Positions 12,136 to 22,599 of a stretch of DNA of 64,000 nt are shown here, piece by piece. This DNA is from Castor canadensis (taxonomy: Eukaryota; Chordata; Mammalia; Rodentia; Castoridae): NCBI RefSeq assembly GCF_047511655.1, contig NC_133392.1:19482001-19546000 (forward strand), read 5' to 3'. The position numbers and the translations under genes are program-made. Within the stretch, counting starts at the first letter, position 1. Every line of letters starts with the position of its first letter. The notes beneath the pieces are model-generated. The model ran no database searches and was not told the origin of the DNA. It saw nothing but the letters and a program-made list of their open reading frames with translations.

Positions 12136-15100
12136 AGGCATGAACGGATGAATCTCAGGTCTCCTCTGAGCTAGAGTATACAAAACTGGACTTAAGGTGT
12201 GTCCAGGAAGTGTGCTGCAAATAAGGCTAAAGAGGGCCCATACATTCTGAGGAGGAACAGCAGAAATCCCAGTGTACTGGGGGACAGGTGGGGACACTGA
12301 CCTGTCCCAGTCCTCACCTCTCTGCACCCAGGCCCCAGCCTCAGTGGCCATTTATGGTAGGCAGCTCAGTGACCACTTCTTGGCCTCCTAAGCTTAGTCT
12401 GAGCAAGAGACAAGGAGCAGCCAGGGTTCCCTGGGGCTCTCTCTCACCTTACTTATCAGGTGGCAGGGAAGATGGAAAAAGATTGTCCATCTGTCCATCT
12501 GTCTGCATGCATGCATACATGCATGTATACATGCACACCCAGTCTGGCCATATAACAACCCCAGCACAGACCCTCATTTGTGTGAATACACAGAGAAGGA
12601 GGGCCTGTGTTTGTAATTTACATTGCCCAGGATCCAAGAAGCTGGCTTGTGATCCAGCTGGCCACCATCCAGACTGTCCCCAGAGTTCTATCACCCTGGC
12701 ATTCTCAGGCTCTAGAGCCTATTCTGGCTGCTTTGAATTTGCCCCTCTGGCTACAGCCTGTGTTCTGGGCCCTGGAATACTGAGTCTGTGAGCTCTTACT
12801 TATGCCCTTCTGTGCTGTCTGTGACATGGCTGAGGGCAGACACCAGTAGAGGAGAGTGCAGGACTGAGCAGACTCAGTTTCTTCCCTGTCTGGACACAGC
12901 TTGTCATTGGCCGCAGGGTCTCTCACCAGCAGTGCCTGCCAGTGCCTCCTTGCAGCCTCATTCTGATACTTTGGGGAGCAGTTCCTTCTCCTTATACCTC
13001 TGGTGCTGATGGCTTCCACATGCAAGTACCCAGGTGCTTCTCTGCCCCTGGGAGGTTTTTTGTGCTTAACTTTGCCTGCACCTTGTAAATAAATAGTCCT
13101 TTTTCAACCTCCCTTTGCTCACCTTTTCTCAGTGCACCTTCTTGTTTGTCTCTATGCATTGCAAAGAGTCCCAAGTTCCTGGTCTTGAATAGGCTGGAGA
13201 GAACCTTAGCCTCTCCAGCCTGGCTTCAGTCCCCACCCCTTCTGAATTCCTTGTAGGCAAACAAATCCCCCTTCCATGGAGAATAGGATAACCTGGAGGC
13301 TAAAGAAAATGCCTACAGAAAACCAGTGTTGGGTTTCTTCAAAAGGCCCACATTGCATCTTCCTAATCAGGCTCAACACTATTGCTCTGCTGAAGGGGGG
13401 ACATTCCAGCACCCAGCATCTGGGAGACAGCTCACAAGTTGAAAAGGGGCTCATTACAGTTAGAATCAATGAGACAACTTGACATTCCCCTTAAATTCCG
13501 CTTTGCGGCCTCCTCTTCCTCTGAAATATGCATGTCCCCCTTCAACACCCATGGATGCTTTCATTCCAGGTCCAGGTGAGTTCACTTGAAACAAGTTGTA
13601 CCTGCTAACCTACACATTTATACCTGTGTGCACATATACATACATGCATCCACATGTATGTACACTTGAACGTACATGTACATACAGGAATGTTTAGCCC
13701 ACATCTGAAAATCACACCAAGCCCATGCCTCAGTGAGGCCAATGGCCCCTAGAAGCCAGCTGTCCACAAAAGAGGACAAATGACTCTACTCTGCCTATGC
13801 ATCACCTATGGCAGTGACAGAAGGAGAGAGCAGATTTGGCATTTGGTGTCATCTTCAAAAGGATCCTTGCATTCCCTGAGCCCAGGATCAACCAAGTGCT
13901 TCAGCAACATGATTCACTGCGATGCTCTGTAAAAGATGGAGTTCCACAGTCCAGGGAGTTTGGGGAACACAGCACACTAGCTCATCCACTCTTGGAGCCT
14001 CATAAACCAGACTGCATAGCAAGGTCTCTGAGAAGTCCTGAAGCAAGGACCTGTAAAAGGTTACCAGATATATGCCAGATAATAGATGATAAATAGGTGC
14101 TAAATAGGTGATAGGCAGGTATTACATTAGATTAGATAGGACAGCATTAGATTAGATAGGCAAATTAGAGACTCTGAATAGATAGATTTTGTAGTTAAAT
14201 TAACTCCATGAAAACACTTCTGAATTACACTAGACCAATGACTTTCATTTTATAATGAAGGAACAGGGCTCAGAGGGCTTTGCTCAGGATCACACAGCTG
14301 GTAAATGGCAAAATTGGAACTAGAGCCCAAGCTTCCTAAAGTTCTTGCCTGCCCTCTTTCCAACAGTCCCTGTTCCCTTTTTCTTACCTAACTCTAAACC
14401 CCAGGATTTCTGGTAGTCAAAAAGATCATCGTTGTTTCCAAAGCAAAGCCTGGTGTTTGTGATTGCGCACGGTAACTTCACCTGGCTCCCTCCCCCTCCA
14501 CACACACAGGCACTCCCTTTATGGAAGAATGTGCCCTTCCCTGCTCTCAGACTCTCATGTCCATTTGGAGGAGTGGCAGGACCCAGGGTATAGGCCTGAG
14601 GGCAAGCCTGACATTTGGTCCTGTCTCTAGAAAGAGCAGGGGCCTAGGGACTTGGGTCTTGCTATGCTACTTGAGTCAGGAAAGAAGGCTTCCTGACAGG
14701 TGTCTCAAATGTGAACAGGAGCTTACCATGCCATCACAAAGGATCAGGTTGGAGAGACGAAAGCTGAGTTCTGACTTGGGCCTGGATGGTGCTGCTTGGC
14801 ACTGGTCTCAGGGTTCACCTGCTAAAACAAGAGTTGTCTTCTCTGCCCTGCCTCCTCAGTCAAAGTCTAGACAGCACAACTCCTACCTCATCTTCCCTGA
14901 GCTCCCAGCCACACCCACCTCTCACAACTGTAAATTCCACCACAGATCTGTGTCCACCACCACCAGTGGGCACAGGCATTCACTTCCCCCCTGCCATACT
15001 GTCACTGTTGTATGGCTATCTAACATATCACTCAGACACATCTTGTCTCCTCCTGCAGTTTTAAGCCTTCCAGAGGACATGGCAGGACCTAGTGTCTGCT

Positions 15101-17190
15101 GACTCCCACAGGGACAAGCAGTGGCTTTGCACAATGCATTCAGGAGAGGAAGAGAACTGCCTTGAAGTGCCTAGCATGGTGCTGGACACAGAACAGGCAC
15201 AGAGGGGCCTCTGGGGCTTAGCAGCAGCTCACCACATCCCTTATCTAACAGAATTAACTGTGGGGATGCATGGCACCCAAAGGAGAGTCCTGGGGGGAGA
15301 GGGTTGAGGGAGCCTTCTGGCTTTCTGGTCCCTCATCAATGCAATGCAGGAGCAGAGGAGGCTGAGGCCACTTCTGGCTCTAAAACTGTAATTTCATTAC
15401 AGACTCTGAGAGAGGGGAAAGCCTAAGCCATGTTTTCATCATTCTCACCTCCAGCCCCTGAGCACAGAAGCAGCTGAATAAAGCCTTGGGGGAGGAGGCT
15501 GTGCCTGTGTACAGACTGAATGGTGAACTTGCAAAGAGCTGGCAAGGTACATAGGCCAGTGACCAAAGCTACCTGAAGGAGAAGATTCAGCCACATACAG
15601 ACCCTCATGGCCCACACAGTGGGGGCCAGGTTCTGCCGAAAGGGAGCTGTGGGTTACAGTCCCACAGCCTGCTCTTTATGCTAAGATCCATTGGGAGTCA
15701 TTTCCCCTCCGTTCTCCTTCCTACCCCACACTTTTGCAGACTTCTGTTTGTGTCCTTTAGGGTGGCCCAAGATTCCTGAAGCCCTGCCTGGGCTCCAGCC
15801 CTCGCTCCCCCACCTTCCCCAGGCTCCTTGCTATTGTACCAGGGGATGGGAAGAGCTAACACCAGAGGTCCCCTTTTATGTGGCACCACTGCCTGCACTT
15901 CCCCCTTTCCCAGGCAGTGAAGACAAGGCAAACACTTCCCCAGCAGACAGGCAAGACAGCGTCAACAGTGAGCCCTGTTTTTATCTGCCCCTGTGGCTGG
16001 GACACTCAGACCAGGTCCTGGAGGCTAGCCAGGCTGGCCTATTGTCTGGCACTGTTTGCCTTTGGGGCTCTGGGTGCCCTGCAGGAGAGAGGGATTTGAG
16101 AGCTTGGAGTGGGGGTAGGGAGCAGGCCTCAGCACCTGCCCAGGGAGCCAGCCTTGGAGCCAAAGGCCAGGAGGGTGCTTTGGAAAGCCCCTAAACAAAG
16201 GTCACACTGGAGTTGAGTGCCTGCCTGCTCTCCTGCCTGCAGGCTCAGAGAACCCAGGTAGCAGCAGGAACTCCTTCCCATCTCCAAAACCCACTGTGCT
16301 TCTCTCTCCTGGGTACCTCAACATCTACCCAAGTCCCTTCCCAAAGCCCTCTTCTCCTCCCCGCCCCCACCTTGCACACATGCACCCTCACCCCACCAAA
16401 AACTAAAGATGAGGAGATCCTACACACACTGCCCAGGGGTGTGTGGCACCTGCTTCTGGGAGCATCCACAACTGCTCTGCACACATCTTCTGGGTGGCTG
16501 GGCTCATGAAGTCTGCTCTTCTTGCAATCTCCACGCTGTCATTTGCATTTGCGCCTCAACCCAGCTCCTCAACAAGTTGTTTTGTGCCCAGCTGCTGCAG
16601 CTGGCCTTTCTCAAAGTCCTACATACCTGCTCAGCTAACCGGGGCGACCTGAGCCCAATGCCCAGTCACCCAGAGCTGTGAGACCCTGAGCAAGCCACTT
16701 CCTCTCCACCCACCTTGGCATCTGTTGGCTGAGAGCTTGGATTCCTGGATCTCTGCTTCAAAGCGCCATAACCATCATGTAGGGCCTTGTGACCTCCGAG
16801 GCAGTAGGGAAGGCTATGTCATTACAGACAGGTGACAAGAAGGACGCATGCCTTTGACCAACTAATACATGATTCTATTTAGGTATTTATACCATGCTGG
16901 GGTGCATACACCACAAGCTATCTGTTATCACACTTCAAGGCGTGATACATATTTTGGATTGTATTCCAGACTTTTGCATATACATACCACACTATGGGGT
17001 TGATACACACTGTGACATATAAACACACATTGGAACACACAGACACTTTGGGGTATGGACACACTCTGTGTGTATCTAAACACGGGATACATCTCACACT
17101 CTTGTGTACAGCCCGTCAGAGTTCTGAGGAGTGTAAATGAACCATGTAACTCTGGAAATGCTCTGGGGCTTAAGAGTACAGACGCCCCTG
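12136..17190. other. Intergenic DNA downstream of ADRA2A
   Basis: Contains CATG/TACA alternating stretches (12480-12540, 13610-13690), GATA-like repeats (14075-14165), a MIR at about 14235-14350 and a moderately GC-rich stretch at 15.3-16.7 kb. 'aataaatagtcc' near 13090 with pyrimidine-rich flanks could be another LTR scrap. No reading frame resembles a known protein. Regulatory elements of ADRA2A may lie here but cannot be told by eye. Confidence 0.45.
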
Positions 17191-17194
17191 GATA

Positions 17195-17400
17195 CAGTGT
17201 CTTTCCAAGGGCTTATTAACCTTGAGCAAATTACTTGCTTTCTGAGACTCAGTTACTTCACCTGTAAAATGGGACTAAGATTAGGGTCTACTAAACTCAC
17301 AGGGTTCTGGGAAGACTAAAGAAGACAATGCCTACCCAAGATTCACCACAATGTCCAGCATATATAACCACTTCATAAGTGGTTGTTTTGTTATTGCTCA
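17195..17400 (-). repeat. MIR element
   Basis: Antisense MIR order: 'gagactcagttacttcacct', 'gtaaaatgggactaagatta' and 'ccagcatatataaccacttc'. It sits just downstream of the ADRA2A polyA signals. Confidence 0.7.
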
Positions 17401-17499
17401 TGCCTTTTAAGGTATTTTATAATGTACATAAAATCAGATGTTCCCAGACTCCTAAAGTTTCTTTGAAGACTCAGATAACAGACAGGAAGACCACTTATT

Positions 17500-18881
17500 T
17501 CACATTTATTTCACATTTGATCTGTAAACTTTTTATTTAAAAAAAAAAAAAAACCACTGTCATTAGCAACATGTGCCAACATTAGTTTTCTTTAGTGAAA
17601 TCTGAGTGCAGGCCTCCCATTGTCTCTTGTCTAGAACATGTTAGAAACCAGTTGTAAACCAGAGATCTCTGCCTTCTCCCCTGATTGGCAGTTCTTAGTG
17701 ACCATGACCTCAGCCAGAAAAGCAGGGGGAAGACAATACTTTGATACCTAAGAGCTCTTGGGGCTGGAACTGTACAGTTTGACAGGCCCATTTGTCTTCT
17801 CAAACTGTTTACCTTGGGCAAATTGTATCAGGTCTGCTTCTTCCACCTAATTTCCACTTCTCTGTGTCTAAGAACAGCAGCTAAAAGATTTCCCCTTAGT
17901 CAGCGCTTTTGGGGGGAGGGAGGTGCACGCACACACATACAAGATAGGAACATACATATTCTTCAAGCAGTGGCTCTAGAGAGGGGGAGGGCCACCAGAA
18001 AGAGTCAGTTTTAAAGTGAGTTAGTGGGGCAAACCGTGCCTCTGAGTAATGGCTTTATACACAGTGCTGATGCAAGGCAGAAACATTCATTTACTTCTGT
18101 CTTGGTCCATTGTTGTAATATTTACATAGGAAAAGGCAATTATGCCGTTAGGCACAGCAAAAAAAAAAGGACAGAAATCTTTTCCCTGTCAGGAAATCTC
18201 AAAGCAGGTCCACATCCAAGGGACAGTCACCAGCTGCTGGTGAAAAGGACAGAAAGGGACATAATAACACTAGGAAGGAGCCTGAGCTGCAAAGGGACTT
18301 AGCCTGAACAGCATACTGTATCTCTACCTGGAGGGTGTCTCCACAGCCAGGATTCTGACATCACAGCCAAGGCTACCTAGCATGGGGGGACTCCAGGGTG
18401 TGTTATCAAAAATAGTATGTATTTACAGAGGGGGAGAAAGGTGGGCAGGGCTGCCCTGAGTGTTTGTTGTTTTTTTTAACAGAGGGGGACAATTAGCAAC
18501 CCCCATCTGTTAACCCTCTGCGAGCCATGCCCTCTGGAGTACTGTGCTTGCTCTGAAGAGCGAAAAGAGCTGGAGTAGAAGAGAGGGTGAAAATACATTT
18601 AGGAAACAACACTGATTAGGGGCGGCCCACCAGGAAAAAGGCCCCTGGTCAGGAACGATCAAAACAACAATTGAGGGTTCATGTGTCCCTCCCAGCCAGA
18701 ATTTTTCCCTTGTAGGAACAAGAGAGGCCCACACAAGGCCACGGAGCACCCTCCAGCCCAGGAAACATGGAGCAGGCAGGTCCTGGGTTTCAGACCGCTG
18801 GGACTGCCTGTGTAACCGCGCCACTTAATGTCCCGGGCCTGTGGTCTGCACAAGTCTGTAAGCCAGGCGCGGGCAGCGAGC
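17500..18881 (-). other. ADRA2A: Probable ADRA2A 3' untranslated region
   Basis: About 1.4 kb lies between the stop codon (18882-18884) and a pair of minus-strand AATAAA signals. I see no clear SINE or LINE inside it. Its length fits my memory of the mammalian ADRA2A transcript, which has a long single-exon 3'UTR. The exact cleavage site is inferred. Confidence 0.6.
17505..17537 (-). terminator. Candidate ADRA2A polyadenylation signals
   Basis: Two AATAAA hexamers on the minus strand, at 17537-17532 and 17510-17505, follow a T-run in the transcript sense (the A-run on the plus strand just after 17537). They are the first strong signal pair downstream of the ADRA2A stop. Which one is used cannot be told from sequence. 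Confidence 0.55.
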
Positions 18882-20279
18882 TCACACGATCCTCTTTCTG
18901 TCCCCCCGGCAGAGGATCTTCTTGAAGGCGCGGCGGAAGTCGTGGTTGAAGATGGTGTAGATGACCGGATTCAGCGAGCTGTTGCAGTAGCCGAACCAGA
19001 AGAAGAAGTTGAAGAGCGTGCGCGGCACGGGGCAGCCGACGGCAGTGAGTGTGTAGGTGAAGAAGAAGGGGAACCAGCACACCACGAACACGCCGATCAC
19101 CACGGCCAGCACGAACGTGAAGCGCTTCTCGCGGTTTTGCCGCCCGCGCCAGCGCGACGCCTTGGCGCCCCCACCGCGCTCCTCCCCGGGCCCGGACCCT
19201 GAAGCCCCAGGCCCGGTCGCCCCCGGCCCGCGCCGCGGCAGGCTGTCCCCAGGCTTCACCTGGCTCGCCCGAGTCTTGCCCTTGGCCCGGGGGCCGCGCT
19301 CGGATCTGCGGGGTCCCGGGGGTCGCTCGGCGTGCTCGGACGACGAGCTCTCCTCCAGGTCCAGCGCGTCAGCGTCGCGCGGCCCTGCCGGCGCGGGCTC
19401 CCCGGGGGCGCCGTTGAGCTGGGTGGGCAGCGGCTCTGCCTCGGGGCCAGCGGGACGAGCGCCACGCTCCGGGCCCAGGCCGTTGGGCCTGCGCTCTGCG
19501 CCCCCCGGCGGCACGGCGGCGGCGTCGGGACCCCGGCGGCTGGGCGGCACGCGGGTGCGGCGCTTGGCGATCTGGTAGATACGCACGTAGACCAGGATCA
19601 TGATGAGACAGGGCGCGAAGAAGGAGCCAATGCACGACGAAATGACGTACCACTTCTGGTCGTTGATCTTGCAGCGCGGCTCGGTCGACTGCTGCCCGTC
19701 TCCGCCGCTCTTCTTCTCGATGGAGATGAGCGGCGGGAAGGAGATGACGGCCGAGATGACCCACACCGTGAAGATGATGGCCTTGATGCGGCGCGGCGTG
19801 CGTTTCAGGTTGTATTCGATGGCCTGCGTGATGGACCAGTAGCGGTCCAGGCTGATGGCGCACAGGTGCACGATGGACGACGTGCAGAAAAGTACGTCGA
19901 GCGCCAGGTAGATCTCGCACCACGCCTTCCCAAAGTACCAGTAGCCCATGACCTCGTTGGCCAGCGAGAAAGGAATGACAAGTGTGGCCACTAGGATGTC
20001 CGCCGAAGCCAGAGACACCAGGAAAAGATTTTGGGGCGCCTTGAGCGCACGGCTGGTGAACACGGCGATGATGACAAGCACGTTCCCAAACACCGTGAGC
20101 AGCATGAGCAGGCCAGCCAGGCACACCAGCGTCAGCGTCACCTGCAGGGAGTAAGGGGTGGGCCGGGCACCGCCCCCTGGGGTCCCCGTCCCATTCCAGC
20201 TCGCGTTGCCGGAATCCGGCTGCAGGGAGCCCATGGGCGCAAAGCTGCCCTCGGCCAGCGGCTGCTCCTGGCGGAACAT
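18882..20279 (-). CDS. ADRA2A: Alpha-2A adrenergic receptor, complete, single exon, 465 aa
   Basis: Gi/o-coupled plasma-membrane receptor for noradrenaline and adrenaline; it is the presynaptic autoreceptor and clonidine target. The protein is recognisable along its whole length. In the classical 450-aa numbering (add 15 for the longer start): N-glycosylation sites N10 and N14, TM1 about 31-59, Asp79 in TM2, amine-binding Asp113 in TM3, DRY at 130-132, extracellular disulfide pair C106/C188, TM5 with catechol-contacting S200 and S204, a long GC-rich third loop with the acidic-serine GRK target EESSSS, TM6 with CWFP, TM7 with NPVIY, palmitoylatable C442 and the C-terminus RGDRKRIV. The start at 20279 ([15 protein letters not shown]) gives 465 aa, the length of the human reference. 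A second in-frame ATG at 20234 (MGSLQPD) gives the classical 450-aa form. No frameshift or stop is seen. Codon use and GC are far above the surroundings, as expected in a CpG island. Position 201 is Cys, unlike rat and mouse. Confidence 0.98.
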   Translation of the reverse strand: MFRQEQPLAEGSFAPMGSLQPDSGNASWNGTGTPGGGARPTPYSLQVTLTLVCLAGLLMLLTVFGNVLVIIAVFTSRALKAPQNLFLVSLASADILVATLVIPFSLANEVMGYWYFGKAWCEIYLALDVLFCTSSIVHLCAISLDRYWSITQAIEYNLKRTPRRIKAIIFTVWVISAVISFPPLISIEKKSGGDGQQSTEPRCKINDQKWYVISSCIGSFFAPCLIMILVYVRIYQIAKRRTRVPPSRRGPDAAAVPPGGAERRPNGLGPERGARPAGPEAEPLPTQLNGAPGEPAPAGPRDADALDLEESSSSEHAERPPGPRRSERGPRAKGKTRASQVKPGDSLPRRGPGATGPGASGSGPGEERGGGAKASRWRGRQNREKRFTFVLAVVIGVFVVCWFPFFFTYTLTAVGCPVPRTLFNFFFWFGYCNSSLNPVIYTIFNHDFRRAFKKILCRGDRKRIV

Positions 20280-21305
20280 GAACGCGGGTGCCCGCTCGCC
20301 TGGGCCTGCTGCCAGATGCCTTCCGGCCCGGCGCCCGTGGGTCCTCCTCTTCCTCCGGCGCCCGCCGCGCCTCACATAGGGAGGGGGCCGCAGAGAGACT
20401 GGGCCCGAGCTGGGGACCGCTAGTGGCCCATGGGCCCGGCTCCTGCGAACAGCGCCGGCCCACGCCTCGGACGCTCGGGGTGGGCGCCTTCTCGCTCCGA
20501 GCTTCTAAACACAGCCAAGTTTTATTTCTAAGCGGCAGGAGAGAGTAGGGCAAGCTGGTGGTTAGAGAGAGATTTATTCTTCAAGAAGAGAGAACAAAAA
20601 TCATCGCTGGCCTGATGACTTGGAAGGATGACAGGAAATTATGCATATGTATTTAAATACATATCTATATCTATATCTATATCTATATCTATATCTATAT
20701 CTATATCTATACAGATCTTGATTCTTGAGTCTGAGCGAAAGCAAGAGGTCTTACCGTATGCGAGGCCCGCCCCCACCTCCAGAGACAGCCAGTCGAGGGG
20801 TGTTGATGCGAGCTCAGGGGTCCTATGTCTGTCTCCTTATATCCTCGAAGCGACTACCGACTCTCTCGCTTCCCCTAGACGTGGCGGTGCGGGCTGGGCC
20901 CGACCCGGGAACAGGGCGCGGGCTCTGCCGCCTCTCCGAGCGCCACGGGACTTCCAAAGTTGTGCGCCCTGCTGGGGCTGGGGCGCGGCGCGCGGAGCTC
21001 GGGGGCGGCGGCGGCGGCGGCGGGGCGAGGGGTGTGGGGGACGCATGAAGGCGCCGCCGTCCTCAGGCGGGCCGGACCAGGTGAGGATGGGCTCTCCAGG
21101 AGCCGCGGCCGAGGCAGGGTGTCTCCCGAGCGTCGGCTCGGTGGGCGCCGAGCGCAGCAGGACGGGCGGGGGTCCGAGGACAGCGTGAGTTTTAGCAGAG
21201 CGCAGGACTAGGAGAACACGCTCGGGTGGCCGGGCGGCGCGCGCTGGCTGCTGGGCGTCTGCACCGGAGCCGGAGCCGCTGCTGCTCCGCAGCCGGAGCC
21301 GCTGC
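20280..21305 (-). other. ADRA2A: Probable ADRA2A 5' untranslated region
   Basis: If transcription starts about 25-30 bases past the TATA box, the leader is about 1 kb and unspliced, which suits this gene. It is GC-rich except for an AT-rich hexamer repeat at 20661-20711. The receptor frame stays open upstream of the first receptor ATG to another in-frame ATG at 20375, which would add 32 arginine-rich residues. I do not know that extension in other species and do not use it as the start. Confidence 0.5.
20661..20711. repeat. (ATATCT)n hexanucleotide microsatellite in the ADRA2A leader
   Basis: About eight and a half uninterrupted copies of ATATCT, AT-rich in an otherwise GC-rich leader. Being uninterrupted, it is probably length-polymorphic. 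Confidence 0.9.
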
Positions 21306-21313
21306 TGCTCCGC
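21268..21313. repeat. Perfect 23-bp head-to-tail duplication at the expected ADRA2A start site
   Basis: Copies at 21268-21290 and 21291-21313 are identical and GC-rich (start AGCCGGAGCCG, end CTGCTCCGC). They span the position about 25-30 bp downstream of the TATA box where transcription should begin. Confidence 0.9.
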
Positions 21314-21331
21314 GGCGCTACGGTGGACTCG

Positions 21332-21338
21332 TTTTATA
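21332..21338 (-). promoter_or_regulatory. TATA box of ADRA2A
   Basis: TATAAAA on the minus strand (plus strand TTTTATA), inside a GC-rich stretch and about 1,055 bp upstream of the receptor ATG. It is an isolated AT-rich core in CpG-dense sequence, in the right orientation. The start site is expected near 21300-21310. Confidence 0.6.
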
Positions 21339-21381
21339 GCCCCAGGATCAAGCCGGCGTTGCCGAGCAGACGGCGTCAGCC

Positions 21382-21391
21382 CCCACGTGGG
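21382..21391. promoter_or_regulatory. Palindromic E-box (CCCACGTGGG) upstream of the ADRA2A TATA box
   Basis: A perfect 10-bp palindrome with a CACGTG core, about 45 bp upstream of the TATA box. CACGTG is bound by bHLH-zip factors such as USF and MYC/MAX, and contains the ACGTG core used by hypoxia factors. Binding is inferred from motif and position only. Confidence 0.4.
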
Positions 21392-21848
21392 AAGCCGACC
21401 CTCCTCCGCCCCTCGCGCCTCCCCTCTGTCAGTCTAGCGCCGGCGCCCAGCGCCGGACCCCAGGGAGCGCTGCCCCCCAGACTGGAGAGGCCCTTTGGAG
21501 AGGCGGGTACCTAGAGCGACCGGATTAAAGAGAAATCAAGGGAGTGGGGAGCGGCCCCTGCTGGGAGTTGGCCGTGCAGCTCCGGACCGACCCAGGGGAC
21601 AGCAGCGGGCACCCAGGAGTGCCTCCATCGAGCTGGGTCCTGGGAGGAAAAGGTGGCAGGGGGCTCTGACCCAAATCAGGAGAAGCAGCCTCCGATATGA
21701 GTTGCATCCAGTATGGGAGCAGCCCAGCCCCAGGCCAGGGCTCAAGTGCTCCTGGCGGCCAGGGTGAGAGGGACCTTGGCAGAGGAGGAAGGAGCGGGTT
21801 ACCATCGAACCCCTGGAGCGGAGTGGCCAGCACCCACGCGAGAGCGGG

Positions 21849-21856
21849 CGACGTCA
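21849..21856 (-). promoter_or_regulatory. CRE-like site upstream of ADRA2A
   Basis: CGACGTCA differs from the full cAMP-response palindrome TGACGTCA by one base. It lies about 510 bp upstream of the TATA box in CpG-rich DNA. The match is short and could be chance. Confidence 0.25.
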
Positions 21857-22276
21857 GAGTTCAGACTTCCGCTTAGAGAAGAGACAGCCACATATCTTCC
21901 CAGTTGCAGAGCTATCTGTGGGACATTGGCGGCCCAGAGGTCTGAACCGCGCCCCCTTGGACCGCGGTGGGGAGGGGTCCTGAAGGCGGAGGCGGCGCGC
22001 AGCGACAGAACGAGGGCGCACTGACACCTGCTGGTGGCTGGCGGCACGGCTGGGAAGCGACTCGCCGAAGCTGGGTGCCTGCTCGTCTCTTTGGTCCTCT
22101 TCCTACACCTCCTATCTCAGGGCAAGTTTGAATGTAAATTCAGAAAGGAGAACCCAGATTTTAAATAGCATTTTGTCGGGTTGAAGAAATCTTCCCAAAG
22201 CAACTACTGTTGTGCTTGTCCGTCCAGTGAGAATGGGGCTTTGTCTAATAAAGTCATGTCAAGAAGCGCAGACAGG

Positions 22277-22380
22277 GGCTGGGATGTAGCTCGGTGGTAC
22301 AGCGCTTGCCTAGCATGCGAGAGGCTCTGGGTTCGATCCCAGCACCAAAAAACAAAAGACCAAAAAAAAAAAAGAAGAAG
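22277..22380 (+). repeat. Young ID-type SINE with intact pol III boxes and perfect 16-bp TSD
   Basis: A tRNA-like body with A box TAGCTCGGTGG and B box GGTTCGATCCC, then an A-rich tail. Perfect direct repeats AAGAAGCGCAGACAGG at 22261-22276 and 22381-22396 flank it. It is much better preserved than the other ID-like copies in the window. It lies about 0.9 kb upstream of the ADRA2A TATA box, in the opposite orientation. Confidence 0.95.
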
Positions 22381-22599
22381 AAGAAGCGCAGACAGGAAGT
22401 CCAGCTCAGGACTGGCATACCCCTCGCCACGCCCCCTGGACCCTACACCCTTCGCTTCTGTGAATCCGAGGGAGACCTGCCTCCTTCCTCTCCGGTTGCC
22501 CTGCGCTAAACTGCTGGGAACCATTATGTCTGTTAAGGCACACATATTTTATAAGTTAACTAGAAAAAAGGAACTCCAGGGCTCCGAACACACAGTAAT

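Larger units (their letters stand above)
18880..22060. other. CpG-rich island over ADRA2A and its promoter
   Basis: CpG dinucleotides are dense from the ADRA2A C-terminal codons to about 22,060 and rare on both sides. The edges are judged by eye. This is typical of an intronless developmental or signalling receptor gene with its promoter inside the island. Confidence 0.75.

Noticed and set aside
12288-12791. 167-codon plus-strand frame
   Set aside because: It runs through CATG/TACA simple sequence and has no family resemblance.
14521-15102. 193-codon plus-strand frame downstream of ADRA2A
   Set aside because: It overlaps another frame in a different phase; composition is random-like and no domain or splice context is seen.
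15691-16194. 167-codon plus-strand frame in GC-richer DNA
   Set aside because: Low stop density follows from composition; there is no recognisable motif and no supporting neighbour.
19332-19994. 220-codon open frame on the plus strand, opposite ADRA2A
   Set aside because: It is a by-product of the GC-rich receptor coding strand; no family resemblance and no promoter context.
19369-20553. 394-codon minus-strand frame overlapping ADRA2A in another phase
   Set aside because: The receptor frame is unmistakable and conserved; the overlapping frame is Arg/Pro/Ala-rich, as expected from frame-shifted GC-rich code.
22277-22380. tRNA gene suggested by good A and B boxes
   Set aside because: The body matches an ID SINE, has an A-rich tail and target-site duplications, and shows no complete cloverleaf.
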